Positions 28,169 through 37,809 of a stretch of DNA of 64,000 bases are shown piece by piece; position 1 is the stretch's first letter; every line of letters begins with the position of its first letter. A program made the translations under genes and the position numbers. The notes beneath the pieces were generated by a model. It was given only the letters and a program-made list of their open reading frames with translations, was not told the origin of the DNA and searched no databases. Source of the stretch: Limnobaculum eriocheiris (lineage in GTDB: Bacteria; Pseudomonadota; Gammaproteobacteria; Enterobacterales; Enterobacteriaceae); the NCBI RefSeq assembly GCF_021010575.1, contig NZ_JAJNAG010000009.1, positions 29,483 to 93,482 of the forward strand. Reading direction: 5' to 3'.

Positions 28169-29048
28169 GATGATCCTCCTCGTCATCGTCTTCATCTACT
28201 TTGTTCGGCCCAACGCCGATGTAGTGATAAATCAGGCCTGCGAAGCTGGCAACAAATGCGGCTGCTGACAGCGGTTTCAGAACGCCTTTCCAGAAGCCAA
28301 CCACCGGGCTGATGACCGGATCTTTCGGTAAGCCGTGATACAGCTCAGGACGGTCTGCGTGGTGCAGCACATACATTACGTGCGTACCACCAACGCCTGC
28401 CGGGTTGTACAGACCTGCGTTGTCATAGCCGCGGGTGTGCAGCTCGGCAACTCGCTCTTCTGCCAGCTGAATCATTGCCTCTTTGGTACCAAAGTGAATG
28501 GCACCAGTTGGACAGGTTTTCACACAGGCAGGTTCCTGACCTACGGTTACCCGATCGACACACAGGGTACATTTGTACACCCGATTATCCTCTTTATTCA
28601 GACGAGGAACGTTGAACGGACAACCGGCGATGCAGTAGCCACAACCGATACAGTGCTCTGACTGGAAGTCAACGATACCGTTGGCATACTGAATAATCGC
28701 ACCCGCAGACGGGCAGGCCTTCAGACAGCCCGGGTCGCTACAGTGCATACAGCCGTCTTTACGGATCAGCCACTCCAACTTGCCGTTTTCTTCCACTTCA
28801 GAATAACGCATCACGGTCCATGATTTGGCGGTCAGGTCTGCCGGGTTGTCATAGACACCCACGTTATGACCGATTTCATCACGAATATCGTTCCACTCTG
28901 AACAGGCCACCTGACAGGCTTTACAGCCGATACAGGTGGTAACGTCAATCAGCTTCGCCACTTCTTCCTGGTGATGACGCACCTGTGGAGGCGGCGTCAA
29001 AGCGTTGGTGGCGGAACGCTTAATAATGTCTTGAGATTGCATTGACAT
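28155..29048 (-). CDS. fdnH: Formate dehydrogenase-N beta subunit FdnH (four [4Fe-4S])
   Basis: The 297-residue protein begins [20 protein letters not shown], matching E. coli FdnH. Four cysteine clusters are present: [44 protein letters not shown] and [23 protein letters not shown]-terminal helix ([20 protein letters not shown]) spans the membrane, and the tail is acidic and His-rich ([11 protein letters not shown]). It wires electrons from the selenoprotein FdnG to cytochrome FdnI. It lies 12 bases after fdnG. The complex is exported folded by the Tat signal of FdnG. Confidence 0.96.
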   Translation of the reverse strand: MSMQSQDIIKRSATNALTPPPQVRHHQEEVAKLIDVTTCIGCKACQVACSEWNDIRDEIGHNVGVYDNPADLTAKSWTVMRYSEVEENGKLEWLIRKDGCMHCSDPGCLKACPSAGAIIQYANGIVDFQSEHCIGCGYCIAGCPFNVPRLNKEDNRVYKCTLCVDRVTVGQEPACVKTCPTGAIHFGTKEAMIQLAEERVAELHTRGYDNAGLYNPAGVGGTHVMYVLHHADRPELYHGLPKDPVISPVVGFWKGVLKPLSAAAFVASFAGLIYHYIGVGPNKVDEDDDEEDHHEEK

Positions 29049-29060
29049 ATTTTCTCTCCG

Positions 29061-32000
29061 TTACACCTTTTCCACGTTAACCAGGAACGCCTTGTACTCT
29101 GGCGTTTGCGTGTTGGCATCACCGACGAACGGTGTCAGGGTGTTAGCCAGATAGCCTTTTTGGGCTACGCCGACAAATCCCCAGTGAATCGGAATTCCGA
29201 CGGTTTCCACATCCTGACCGTTAACTTTCAGGGTGCGGATACGTTTGGTCACTACCGCTTTGGCTTCAATATAGCCACGCTGAGAGCTGACTTTCACCAT
29301 ATCACCGTGCTGAATACCTTTCGCCTGAGCCAGACCTTCACCGATTTCAATAAACTGCTCTGGCTGAGTAATGGCGTTCAGTACGGAGTGCTTGGTCCAG
29401 TAGTGGAAGTGCTCCGTTAAGCGATAGGTGGTACCCACGTATGGGAAGTCTTTCGCCGATCCCATATTGGCCAGATCCGCTTTAAATACGCGGGCCGCCG
29501 GGTTAGAGATCACGTCTTTATGCAGCGGGTTAGTGCTGATTGGTGTTTCAAACGGCTCGTAGTGCTCAGGGAATGGACCTTCGGCCATTTTATCGGTAGC
29601 AAACAGACGGCCCATGCCCTCGTTTTGCATGATAAACGGACCTACGTCACTGCCCGGAGGTGCAGCGCTATAGTCAGGAACATCGATACCTGTCCACTTA
29701 GCACCATCCCATTCGATCAGCTTACGTTTTGGATCCCATGGTTTACCCTGAACATCCGCTGATGCACGGTTGTACAGAATACGGCGGTTAAGCGGCCACG
29801 CCCATGACCATGCCAGCGTATTACCCAAACCGGACGGGTCAGAGTTATCGCGACGGGCCATTTGGTTACCAGCTTCCGTCCAGCTACCGGTATAAATCCA
29901 GCAGGCGCTGGAGGTGGTACCGTCATCCCGCAGTTGGGCAAAGCTATCGAGCAGTTGGCCTTTCTTGAGGATCACTTTGCCGGTGGCATCGGTGATATCT
30001 GCCAGAGCACGGCCGTTAGACTCTTTCGCCATCTCTTCTGACTGAGGATGCATTGGCTCCAGATAGTTCCAGGTCATATTCATCAGCGGCTCTGCAGCAA
30101 CGGCATTCGCGCCATCCTGTGCGTACAGCTCACGGATTTTGAATAACAGACCGGCCAGGATTTCGCCGTCGGTTCTGGCTTCTCCCGGTGCTTCGCCGCC
30201 CTTCCAGTGCCACTGCAACCAGCGACCGGAGTTAACGATAGAACCATCTTCTTCAGCGAAACAGGTACAAGGCAGACGGAACACTTCGGTTTGGATTTCC
30301 GCTGGTTTCACGTTGTTTTGCATACCATGATTTTGCCAGAACTCTGCGGTTTCAGTGTTCAACGGGTCGATGGTAACCAGATACTTCAGTTTAGACAGTG
30401 AACGAACAACTTTATTTTTATCCGGGAATGAAGCCACCGGGTTAAAGCCCTGGCAGATATAGCCATTCACTTTGCCCTGATCCATCATTTCGAAATACTT
30501 CAGAACGTCGTAGCCCTGATCCCATTTCGGCAACCAGTCGTAGCCCCAATCGTTCTCTTTCTGGGCTTTATCACCATAGAAGCTCTTCATCATGCTGATA
30601 AAGAATTTCGGATAGTTACCCCAGTAGTTCACCTGATCCGCCAGCGCTTTTTTCGGCGTGTTGGCATCCAGATAGGTTTGCAGCGTTGGCTGTTTTTCTG
30701 ACGGTAAGGTCAGATAGCCCGGCAGGGACTGTGATAGTAAGCCAAGGTCGGTCAGGCCCTGAATGTTGGAGTGACCACGTAAGGCGTTAACCCCGCCGCC
30801 AGCCATACCCATGTTACCCAGCAGCAGTTGAATCATGGCCATAGTACGGATGTTCTGAGCACCAACGGAGTGCTGAGTCCATCCCAGGGCGTACAGGAAC
30901 GAGGTGGTTTTATCAACGGCGCTGGTTTCAGCAATCAGTTCACACACTTTGATAAAGTCATCCTGCGGCGTACCACAGATATTACTGACCACTTCAGGGG
31001 TATAGCGACTGACGTGTTTTTTCAGCAGGTTCCATACGCAGTTTGGGTCGGTCAGCGTCGGATCGCGTTTGGCGAAGCCGTCTTCACCAACCTGATAGTT
31101 CCAGGTGGTTTTATCATACTGACGTTTTTCTGCGTCATAACCGCTGAACAGCCCGTCTTCAAAGGTAAAGTCTTCACGCACCAGCAGGCTGGCGTTGGTG
31201 TAAGCCTTCACATATTCCGCATTGATCTTGTTGTTTTCCATCAGGTAAAGGATAACCCCTGACAGGAACGCAATATCAGTACCGGAACGAATAGGCGTGT
31301 AGAAATCGGCAACGGAGGCCGTGCGGGTAAAGCGTGGATCGATGACGATCAGCTTGGCGTTGTTATGGATTTTCGCTTCCATTGCCCAGCGGAATCCTAC
31401 CGGGTGCGCTTCGGCTGCGTTACCGCCCATCACGACGACGAGGTTTGCGTTTTTGATGTCAACCCAGTGGTTGGTCATCGCACCGCGACCAAATGTTGGA
31501 GCAAGACTTGCTACCGTTGGTCCGTGTCAGACGCGCGCCTGGTTATCAACCGCGAGCATACCGAGCGCCCGCGAAAATTTCTGAGTCAGTAAACCATTTT
31601 CATTGCTGGAAGCAGAGGCAGCGAGTAATCCGGTAGTTAACCAACGGTTGACGGTTACGCCACTTGCCGATGTTTGCTGGAAGTTTGCGTCCCGGTCTGC
31701 CTTCATTAATTTGGCGATACGGGTAAAGGCATCGTCCCAACTGATTCTCTGCCATTTGTCAGAGCCGGGGGCACGATATTCCGGATATTTCAGGCGACTT
31801 GCGCTGTTAACATAATCGATAAGCCCTGCCCCTTTAGGACAAAGCGCGCCACGGTTGACCGGATGATCCGGATCTCCCTCAATGTGGAAGATACTGGCTT
31901 TGGCATTTTTGGCACCATCACCCATGCTGTACATTAACAGCCCACATCCCACCGAACAGTAGGTACAGGTATTACGTGTTTCCTGAGCCCGCAGCAGCTT

Positions 32001-32114
32001 ATAGCTACGCGTCTCTGCCAGCGCCATCGAGGGGGTGAACCCCAGCGCTGCTGCCGTTGTACCTGCCATACCGCCAGCGCAGATTTTAAAAAACTGCCTT
32101 CTGCTGACCTGCAT
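29061..32114 (-). CDS. fdnG: Formate dehydrogenase-N alpha subunit FdnG, selenoprotein (in-frame UGA = Sec196)
   Basis: The gene must be read through a TGA at 31527-31529. MQVSRRQFFKICAGG... up to DNQARV is followed by UGA, then HGPTVASLAPTFGRG... to VNVEKV, 1017 residues in all, against 1015 in E. coli with Sec196. It begins with a Tat signal (SRRQFFKI) and a [4Fe-4S] site (CTYCSVGC). The rest is the molybdopterin (bis-MGD) domain. It oxidises formate to CO2 in the periplasm, with Sec as a Mo ligand. GGAGAAAACC precedes the ATG. A SECIS hairpin follows the UGA, and selA/selB lie about 14 kb away. It heads the operon fdnGHI-fdhE. Confidence 0.97.
31488..31529 (-). promoter_or_regulatory. Bacterial SECIS element in fdnG
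   Basis: On the mRNA, 11 bases after the UGA, GG-U-AGCAA-GUC-UUGCU-CC (31515 down to 31498) forms the minihelix with the bulged U and the loop GU needed for SelB binding, as in E. coli fdhF and fdnG. The codon and hairpin together direct selenocysteine insertion. Confidence 0.88.
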
Positions 32115-32468
32115 GGTTTTCTCCTTTTTTCTTATTACTGTTACATTGCTCGAATAAATTCACGTACAAACACTTTGCCGGTCACTTGCTTAAGGATTAT
32201 TTAGCAATTTGTTACTGCTTTCTTAGCAAATCGAACCAAAAAAGAAAAAATATAACCAATAGACTGTCTTTTTCACCTGATGCGCCAGTTGTTCCAACTA
32301 ACCAATAAAGACATTATTATTGTACGAAGATAGAATGGTGATTAACTTGATCCATCTCGTAAATGTTACAAAAATTAACTTTTTGTTGGCTATTTTCGTT
32401 GCATTTGTACCTCTAATGTTAACCCGAAAATAATATTCATCAAGCCCCCAATATTTGAAGGTCTATAC
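32115..32468. promoter_or_regulatory. Divergent fdnG/fdhD control region
   Basis: The 354-base gap is AT-rich and carries both promoters. In E. coli, fdn genes are activated by FNR and NarL. I see no full FNR consensus here. A TACCTCT heptamer at 32408-32414 fits the NarL pattern (TACYYMT) but could be chance. AAGG at 32457-32460 precedes the GTG start of fdhD. Confidence 0.5.
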
Positions 32469-33299
32469 GTGAAAACCGATAATCCTGTGCAAAACGACTG
32501 TTCTCAATCTGTTGTTGGTGTGAAGCAGCTCACCGTGCGTCGACACAACGCTTTAAACACGCCAGAGCCAGACTGGGTTGCAGAGGAGGTTCCGGTTGCA
32601 TTGAGCTATAACGGTATCGCTCATGTGGTGATGATGGCTACGCCAAAAGAACTGGAAGAATTTGCGATTGGGTTTTCTCTGGCGGAAGGAATTATCGAGT
32701 CGCCACAGGAAATTTACGGGATTGATATCAGCAACGGTTGCAACGGCATTGAAGTGGAGATTGAACTGGCTACCCGTCGTTTTGTCGGGTTGAAGGAGCG
32801 GCGTCGTGCCATGGCCGGGCGCACCGGCTGTGGAGTATGTGGCGTTGAGCAGTTGGGTGAGGTTTTACGGCCGCTTAAGCCGTTGCCGTTTACTCAGCAG
32901 TTTGATCTGAGTTTGTTGGATGGCGTGCTACCGCAGCTTAATAAGGTGCAGATCGTGGGTCAGTTGACCGGTTGTACTCATGCTGCCGGTTGGGTCTCTC
33001 CTGAAGGGCAGATGCTGGGCGGCTGTGAGGATGTGGGTCGTCATGTGGCACTGGATAAGCTGTTGGGCGTGCGGGCGAAGCAGGGTTGGCAGCAGGGTGC
33101 GGTGTTAGTTTCCAGCAGGGCCAGCTATGAGATGGTGCAGAAAGCGGCGATGTGTGGGGTGGAGATTTTGTTTGCGGTGTCGGCGACTACGTCGCTGGCG
33201 GTGAAGGTGGCGGAAGAGTGTAATTTGACGTTGGTGGGGTTTAGTAAGCCGGGGCGGGCGACGGTTTATACGTGTCCGGAGAGGGTGATGGGGATTTGA
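32469..33299 (+). CDS. fdhD: FdhD, sulfur carrier for molybdenum cofactor of formate dehydrogenases
   Basis: The start is a GTG ([20 protein letters not shown]) nine bases after AAGG. The 276-residue protein matches E. coli FdhD (277 residues). It takes sulfur from IscS and delivers it to the bis-MGD cofactor, making formate dehydrogenase active. The catalytic loop is [13 protein letters not shown] near residue 118, with the CxxC cysteines. [20 protein letters not shown] and [13 protein letters not shown] follow. It is divergent from fdnG, the enzyme it matures. The last ~200 bases are very G-rich (GGTGTTAGTTTCC... onward), unlike the first half. Confidence 0.96.
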   Translation: MKTDNPVQNDCSQSVVGVKQLTVRRHNALNTPEPDWVAEEVPVALSYNGIAHVVMMATPKELEEFAIGFSLAEGIIESPQEIYGIDISNGCNGIEVEIELATRRFVGLKERRRAMAGRTGCGVCGVEQLGEVLRPLKPLPFTQQFDLSLLDGVLPQLNKVQIVGQLTGCTHAAGWVSPEGQMLGGCEDVGRHVALDKLLGVRAKQGWQQGAVLVSSRASYEMVQKAAMCGVEILFAVSATTSLAVKVAEECNLTLVGFSKPGRATVYTCPERVMGI

Positions 33300-33389
33300 T
33301 TTGATCTTGTGGGTATTCCGGCCGTAATAACAAATATGTTCGTATTCACAATGTGCTCGGCCGGGAGACAATTTGTACTCGAGTGCAGA

Positions 33390-33511
33390 GTGCGTCGGGC
33401 CTACCTTTCCTAGGGGCGCTTCGTTGGCTTACGCCAAGTCGACCCCAACGGAAAGCTCTCCCTCCGTTTGGCTTTGTTTAAGTTTTAATTGGCTTCATTT
33501 AAGTTTTAATT
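33390..33511 (+). repeat. Structured 3' region of fdhD with hairpins and a 21-bp tandem repeat
   Basis: After the gene lie TTGGC-TTAC-GCCAA (33424-33437) within a GGGG/CCCC arm, and AACGGA / TCCGTT (33447-33468). Two tandem copies of a 21-mer (GGCTT..TTTAAGTTTTAATT; 33470-33490 and 33491-33511) differ at only two positions. It resembles the other GC-rich 3' elements in style but I cannot align it to them. Confidence 0.55.
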
Positions 33512-33546
33512 CTCAACTTACAAACTGCAAACTTTGTTTTTTCATT

Positions 33547-33576
33547 TAAGGGATAGCTATGGCTATCCCTTTTTCG
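33547..33576 (+). terminator. Rho-independent terminator downstream of fdhD
   Basis: AAGGGATAGC, loop TATG, GCTATCCCTT and then TTTCG make a perfect stem with a T-tract on the plus strand. It ends the fdhD transcript and lies seven bases before the convergent gene's stop codon. Confidence 0.85.
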
Positions 33577-33582
33577 TATTGA

Positions 33583-33912
33583 TTAACCGTGATTCAGGTT
33601 TTGGTTTTGCATCTGAAATAGCTGGGTGGTTGATTGTTCGTATAGTTCAAGCAGTATGGGAATGATATGGGCGGAGGCTTTTAGCCATGCGCCGATTTGC
33701 CCGAGGTTTTGTGGTTGGGTTTGAATTCCGTTTTCCAGTGACTCTCCTGTATATAACAGCCCGTGGCATAGCCCTTCGATGGATTCGGCGGCGATGCTGC
33801 TGAGGTCGTGTAGTTCGATGTCGCTGAGTTGGGTGTATTGTAGATCGGCGATTAGGGTGCGGAGGATGGTGATTGAGGTGTCGGGGGTGGTTTCGGTAAA
33901 GGTGTTAGTCAT
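33583..33912 (-). CDS. Hypothetical protein, 109 residues
   Basis: I choose the ATG at 33912, with GGAG eight bases upstream. The longer frame from 33945 lacks a ribosome-binding site. The protein reads MTNTFTETTPDTSITILRTL, then IADLQYTQLSDIELHDLSSI and AAESIEGLCHGLLYTGESLE, and is predicted all-helical, acidic and cytoplasmic. The Gln/Asn-rich end (QMQNQNLNHG) is of low complexity. I do not recognise the family. Small helical proteins of this type often occur in prophage or plasmid-derived DNA. It converges on fdhD and is divergent from the next small gene. Confidence 0.6.
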   Translation of the reverse strand: MTNTFTETTPDTSITILRTLIADLQYTQLSDIELHDLSSIAAESIEGLCHGLLYTGESLENGIQTQPQNLGQIGAWLKASAHIIPILLELYEQSTTQLFQMQNQNLNHG

Positions 33913-33963
33913 TTTAGTACTCCGAGTAAAAAAATTTGATAACACTCGAGACGCTAAACTCGG

Positions 33964-34395
33964 GTGGTAGTGTTCAAGAACTACAATGAAGTAATGGGTC
34001 TACTTCGCTTCAGAAACGAACTTAGCGAGCAAGTCAAAGAAAAGATTTCAAACTATGAAGAGACATTATCACTTGGTCAAACTCAGCTAATCCTCGGAAA
34101 GAAACTTTGTGCTGGCTATGTTGACATCACTGAATACTCTATCAGCCTGATTGATCACCTGATAATTGAGTTTCACCACTTTCTTTTAGAGTTTCCCGCC
34201 ATTGCCACAAGCAATATAGAATTGAACAGAGTTAGGGAGTGGGGGAGTATTCCAACTTATGAGAACAAACAAAAAGCATATTTGAAGTGCTTAAAACCTA
34301 CAATCACCCCAAACTTCTCAAAGTTTTTTCCTTACACGGGAATGTCAGAAGAAGAAGCAAAAGTACGATACACATTCAAATCATGGCTTAACTAA
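33964..34395 (+). CDS. Hypothetical protein, up to 143 residues
   Basis: The frame is open from a GTG at 33964. An ATG at 33994 is an alternative, and neither has a strong ribosome-binding site. The protein reads MGLLRFRNELSEQVKEKISN, LGQTQLILGKKLCAGYVDIT and FSKFFPYTGMSEEEAKVRYT. No signal peptide or membrane helix is seen. I do not recognise the family. Composition is AT-rich relative to flanking genes, suggesting acquired DNA. It may belong with the divergent gene at 33583, since the two are 51 bases apart. Confidence 0.55.
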   Translation: MVVFKNYNEVMGLLRFRNELSEQVKEKISNYEETLSLGQTQLILGKKLCAGYVDITEYSISLIDHLIIEFHHFLLEFPAIATSNIELNRVREWGSIPTYENKQKAYLKCLKPTITPNFSKFFPYTGMSEEEAKVRYTFKSWLN

Positions 34396-34465
34396 AATAG
34401 TGGATAGCCTATCACGTGTGAGGAAAAGAGAACTTATAAATAATTATGTGTAACTACTACTGTAT

Positions 34466-35398
34466 TTAAAGGTGAGTGTGTAAGTACACCCACCCCCGAC
34501 AAACCCCCAACACCACCCCCCGCAACCAACGATGCCCCGCATCCACCTCTGCCCGAGGATGCCACATCTGCGACACCGTGATGCCTTTGGTTTTTACCGG
34601 CAGCTCAAAAGCACTGAGTGTGGCTGTCGCCCCGGTCATTGACTGATTAATCAGAAAAGAAGCCGGAACCAGCGCCACCAGATCCGATGCCTTCGCCACC
34701 GTCAGTGCCGCAGGAAAACTGGGAACCACAGCAGCAACCTTGCGCTTTAAACCTGATTCCGCCAGCGCTTCATCCACCGGCCCGCTAATATGCTCACGGC
34801 GGGAAGCCACCACATGCCCGAAAGCAATATACTGTTCGACGGTAACCTTCGCTTCCTGCTCAAGAGGATGCCTCTTTCTCACCACGCCTACAAACCTGTC
34901 TCTGAATAGCGCCTGCAAACGGATTTCCGGCCCCATTGCCCCCAAAACACCGATCTCAAGATCCACCAGCCCTTCGCGCAAATATCGGGAACTCTTCTCT
35001 GGCTTGGCGACAAAACGCAGGCACACCAGAGGAGCGACCTGCGCAGCGGCGGCAATCAGTGAAGCGCCGAAGGCTTCCACAAAACCATCGTTAGCCCGAA
35101 TGGTAAAGGTTCGTTCCAGCGAGGATAAATCCAACGCTGATGAAGAGGGACGGAGTAAAGACTGCGCTTCAAACAGGGCATTCTGTGTACGCCCACGTAT
35201 CTGTTCAGCATAAGGAGTTAACACCATATGGCGCCCGGCCCGAACCAATAGAGGATCGCCGGTGGTGGCTCGAAGTCGGCTGAGGGTTCGGCTCATTGCC
35301 GATGCGCTTAACCCCAAACGACGGGCAGCGCCAGCCACGCTCCCTTCTGCAAGAAGCACATCCAGCGCAATGAGTAAGTTAAGATCGGGTTCAGTCAT
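34466..35398 (-). CDS. LysR-family transcriptional regulator
   Basis: I start at the ATG at 35398 (MTEPDLNLLIALDVLLAEGS). The 19 extra codons upstream would precede a normal LysR N-terminus. The 310-residue protein has the winged helix-turn-helix GSVAGAARRLGLSASAMSRTLSRLRATTGDPLLVRAGR near 18-54 and a C-terminal periplasmic-binding-protein-like effector domain. It resembles the NodD/LeuO-like subgroup whose first helix reads PDLNLLIALD. It is divergent from the MFS exporter at 35542 with a short shared promoter gap, the usual sign that it controls that gene. The inducer is unknown. G+C is higher than in neighbours. Confidence 0.88.
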   Translation of the reverse strand: MTEPDLNLLIALDVLLAEGSVAGAARRLGLSASAMSRTLSRLRATTGDPLLVRAGRHMVLTPYAEQIRGRTQNALFEAQSLLRPSSSALDLSSLERTFTIRANDGFVEAFGASLIAAAAQVAPLVCLRFVAKPEKSSRYLREGLVDLEIGVLGAMGPEIRLQALFRDRFVGVVRKRHPLEQEAKVTVEQYIAFGHVVASRREHISGPVDEALAESGLKRKVAAVVPSFPAALTVAKASDLVALVPASFLINQSMTGATATLSAFELPVKTKGITVSQMWHPRAEVDAGHRWLRGVVLGVCRGWVYLHTHL

Positions 35399-35541
35399 AC
35401 TGGCATAGTACTCCGGGCGGATGAATAAGAGAAGGCGTCTGGTGCAGGTTATCAATGCAAATGTTGCATCTTCCGCCCTATCTCCAACGCGGTTATATTT
35501 CCTGAACTAATCTCAACTAACCAGCCAGCGTGGCATTAACA

Positions 35542-37002
35542 ATGGGTAACTCCCGTATGGAATTATTTTCTGACCAGCCAGGGGATGAAGGGCTTCCCGG
35601 CCGTGAACGTTGTTTAGCCATGGTGGCAGTCATGACCATGACCACCATGGCCGTATTCGATGGTTCGATGATTAACATCGCCCTGCCGCAAATCGCACGG
35701 GCGTTAGGGGTTTCCTCCAGCGATGCGGTCTGGGTTTCTAATGGTTATCTGCTCTCGGCAGCGATGACGCTGGCGATATTTGCCGCCATTGCCAGCCAGA
35801 TTGGCTTTCGCACGCTGTTTGCCATTGGTTTAAGCATGTTTACGCTGGCATCGGTGGGCTGCGCCTTTTCGTCATCGCTGGAAATGTTGATAGTTATGCG
35901 CATATTGCAGGGCATTGGTGGTGCGGCAACATTAAGTATTGGCCCGGCAATCTTACGATCTATTTTTCCCAATCGGCTGCTGGGGCGAATACTGGGACTG
36001 AATGCCTTACTGGTTGCCGCCAGCACCGCCATTGCGCCGGTTCTTGGTGGTACTATCTTATCTACCCTGAGCTGGCAGTGGCTGTTTGCCATTAATATTC
36101 CGCTGGGCATTATTGCCGTGGTGCTTACCCTGCGGATTATTCCCGGTAAACGAACTACCACGCGGGAGCCATTCGATATTGCCGGAGCGGTGCTGTCTGC
36201 CATGATGTTAGGCGCGCTTATCATGGCGGCGGGGGCTTTTTCACGCCCTGAGGGGGTGGAATATTCATTTAGTCCACTGATAACCTCTGCGGCCTACGGA
36301 CTCATCGCGATTGTTACCGGGCTGGCCTTTATCTGGCGTCAGCGCCGTGCGCCCAAGCCTCTGCTCCCTCTGGGGATGTTCGCCTCTTCGCGGTTCTCGC
36401 TGGCGGCGTTAACCTCGCTGGCCTCTTTTGTCAGTCAGGGGATTACCTTTGTTGCGCTGCCGTTCTTATTCCAGAGCGTTTATGGCTACAGCGCATTTGT
36501 ATCCGCGCTGCTTTTTACCCCCTGGCCAATTGGTATTATTCTGGCGGCACCTTACGCAGGGCGACTGGCGGACCGCTATCCGGCAGCCATTATTTCTACC
36601 GTCGGACTCTGTCTGTTTGCCATTGGGCTTGTGCTGCTGGCGCTGTTACCCGCTCATGCGCAGGAATGGAATATTGGCGCGCGCAGTTTGTTGTGTGGTA
36701 TTGGCTTTGGCTGTTTTCAAAGCCCGAATAATCGGGAAATGCTGTCGAATGCTTCCCGTGAAAACAGCGGTTATGCATCCGGGGTGCTGGCGATCATGCG
36801 GACTTTCGGCCAGTGTCTGGGGGCGGCGTTTGTGGGTGCCATTTTATCGGCTTACGCCCAATCCGGCAGCGAGCCGCTAAAACTGGCGTTACAGGAAGCA
36901 CAGGCGGTCAGATTAAGCCTTTGGGTCGCGGTAGCGGCGACGCTATTAGCCATTACTATCAGCTATATGCGCAATATTAACCGCAGTGAAAAGAACACCT
37001 GA
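35542..37002 (+). CDS. DHA2-family MFS exporter (14-helix multidrug efflux type)
   Basis: The start is uncertain: GTG 35530, ATG 35542 and ATG 35557 are all in frame without a strong ribosome-binding site. The ~486-residue protein has about 14 membrane helices. DHA2 features include MINIALPQIARALGVSSSDA, VWVSNGYLLSAAM, RILQGIGGAATLSIGPAILR (motif C-like) and NIPLGIIAVVLTL. The family exports cationic drugs and biocides by proton antiport (EmrB, SmvA, QacA). It is divergent from the LysR gene at 34466. A perfect 12-bp hairpin follows and separates it from deoD. Confidence 0.88.
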   Translation: MGNSRMELFSDQPGDEGLPGRERCLAMVAVMTMTTMAVFDGSMINIALPQIARALGVSSSDAVWVSNGYLLSAAMTLAIFAAIASQIGFRTLFAIGLSMFTLASVGCAFSSSLEMLIVMRILQGIGGAATLSIGPAILRSIFPNRLLGRILGLNALLVAASTAIAPVLGGTILSTLSWQWLFAINIPLGIIAVVLTLRIIPGKRTTTREPFDIAGAVLSAMMLGALIMAAGAFSRPEGVEYSFSPLITSAAYGLIAIVTGLAFIWRQRRAPKPLLPLGMFASSRFSLAALTSLASFVSQGITFVALPFLFQSVYGYSAFVSALLFTPWPIGIILAAPYAGRLADRYPAAIISTVGLCLFAIGLVLLALLPAHAQEWNIGARSLLCGIGFGCFQSPNNREMLSNASRENSGYASGVLAIMRTFGQCLGAAFVGAILSAYAQSGSEPLKLALQEAQAVRLSLWVAVAATLLAITISYMRNINRSEKNT

Positions 37003-37013
37003 ATTCAGCCAAT

Positions 37014-37045
37014 ATCTGGCTTTATCACACTCAATAAAGCCAGAT
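37014..37045. terminator. Bidirectional hairpin between the MFS gene and deoD
   Basis: ATCTGGCTTTAT (37014-37025) and ATAAAGCCAGAT (37034-37045) pair perfectly around an 8-base loop. The T/A-rich stem side gives a U-rich end for either transcript. Confidence 0.75.
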
Positions 37046-37055
37046 GTTTGAGCCA

Positions 37056-37769
37056 TTAGTCCCCTAACAGCACCGAATCCATGGCGATTTCTACCATCTG
37101 ATTAAACGATGTCTGACGCAGTTCCGATGACAGCGCTTCACCGCTACGAATATGGTCGGATACGGTACAGATACACAGCGCTTTAGCGCCATACTCTGCG
37201 GCCACGCCGTAAATACCCGCCGCCTCCATCTCGATACCCAGAATGTTATATTTTTCCATTACGTCAAACATCTGCGGGTCCGGGTTATAGAACAGATCGG
37301 CAGAGAATATGTTGCCAACGTGAACCGGAACCTGCTTCGCCTCCGCTGCTGCCACCGCATGGCGTAATAAATCAAAGTCGGCAATGGCGGCGAAATCATG
37401 GCCCTTAAAGCGAATACGATTGACGTTGGAGTCGGTGCTGGCTCCCATTCCTATCACGATATCCCGCACTTTTACCTGCGGCAGCAAAGCCCCACAGGAG
37501 CCAATACGAATAATCTTATCCACCTGATATTCGGTAATCAGCTCTTTGGTATAGATGGAGCAGGAAGGGATCCCCATGCCGTGCCCCATCACGGAAACGC
37601 GCCGCCCCTTATAGGTGCCGGTATAGCCCAGCATATTTCTGACATCGGTGACTAATCGCGCATCCTGTAACAGGGTTTCTGCAATATGTTTGGCCCTGAG
37701 CGGGTCGCCGGGCATAAATACAACATCAGCAAAATCACCCGGTTCAGCATTAATATGTGGCGTTGCCAT
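37056..37769 (-). CDS. deoD: Purine-nucleoside phosphorylase DeoD
   Basis: The 237-residue protein starts [20 protein letters not shown] and matches E. coli DeoD (239 residues). It phosphorolyses purine (deoxy)nucleosides to base and (deoxy)ribose 1-phosphate as a hexamer. Visible are the phosphate-binding [48 protein letters not shown] with the ribose-binding Met-Glu, and VSDHIRSGE with the catalytic Asp. It is 40 bases downstream of deoB, as in E. coli, and last in the leftward deoC-deoR-deoB-deoD unit. Confidence 0.96.
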   Translation of the reverse strand: MATPHINAEPGDFADVVFMPGDPLRAKHIAETLLQDARLVTDVRNMLGYTGTYKGRRVSVMGHGMGIPSCSIYTKELITEYQVDKIIRIGSCGALLPQVKVRDIVIGMGASTDSNVNRIRFKGHDFAAIADFDLLRHAVAAAEAKQVPVHVGNIFSADLFYNPDPQMFDVMEKYNILGIEMEAAGIYGVAAEYGAKALCICTVSDHIRSGEALSSELRQTSFNQMVEIAMDSVLLGD

Positions 37770-37809
37770 ATCCGTTTCCTTTCACAAAGTGGTTAACTGG
37801 TTAATATGA

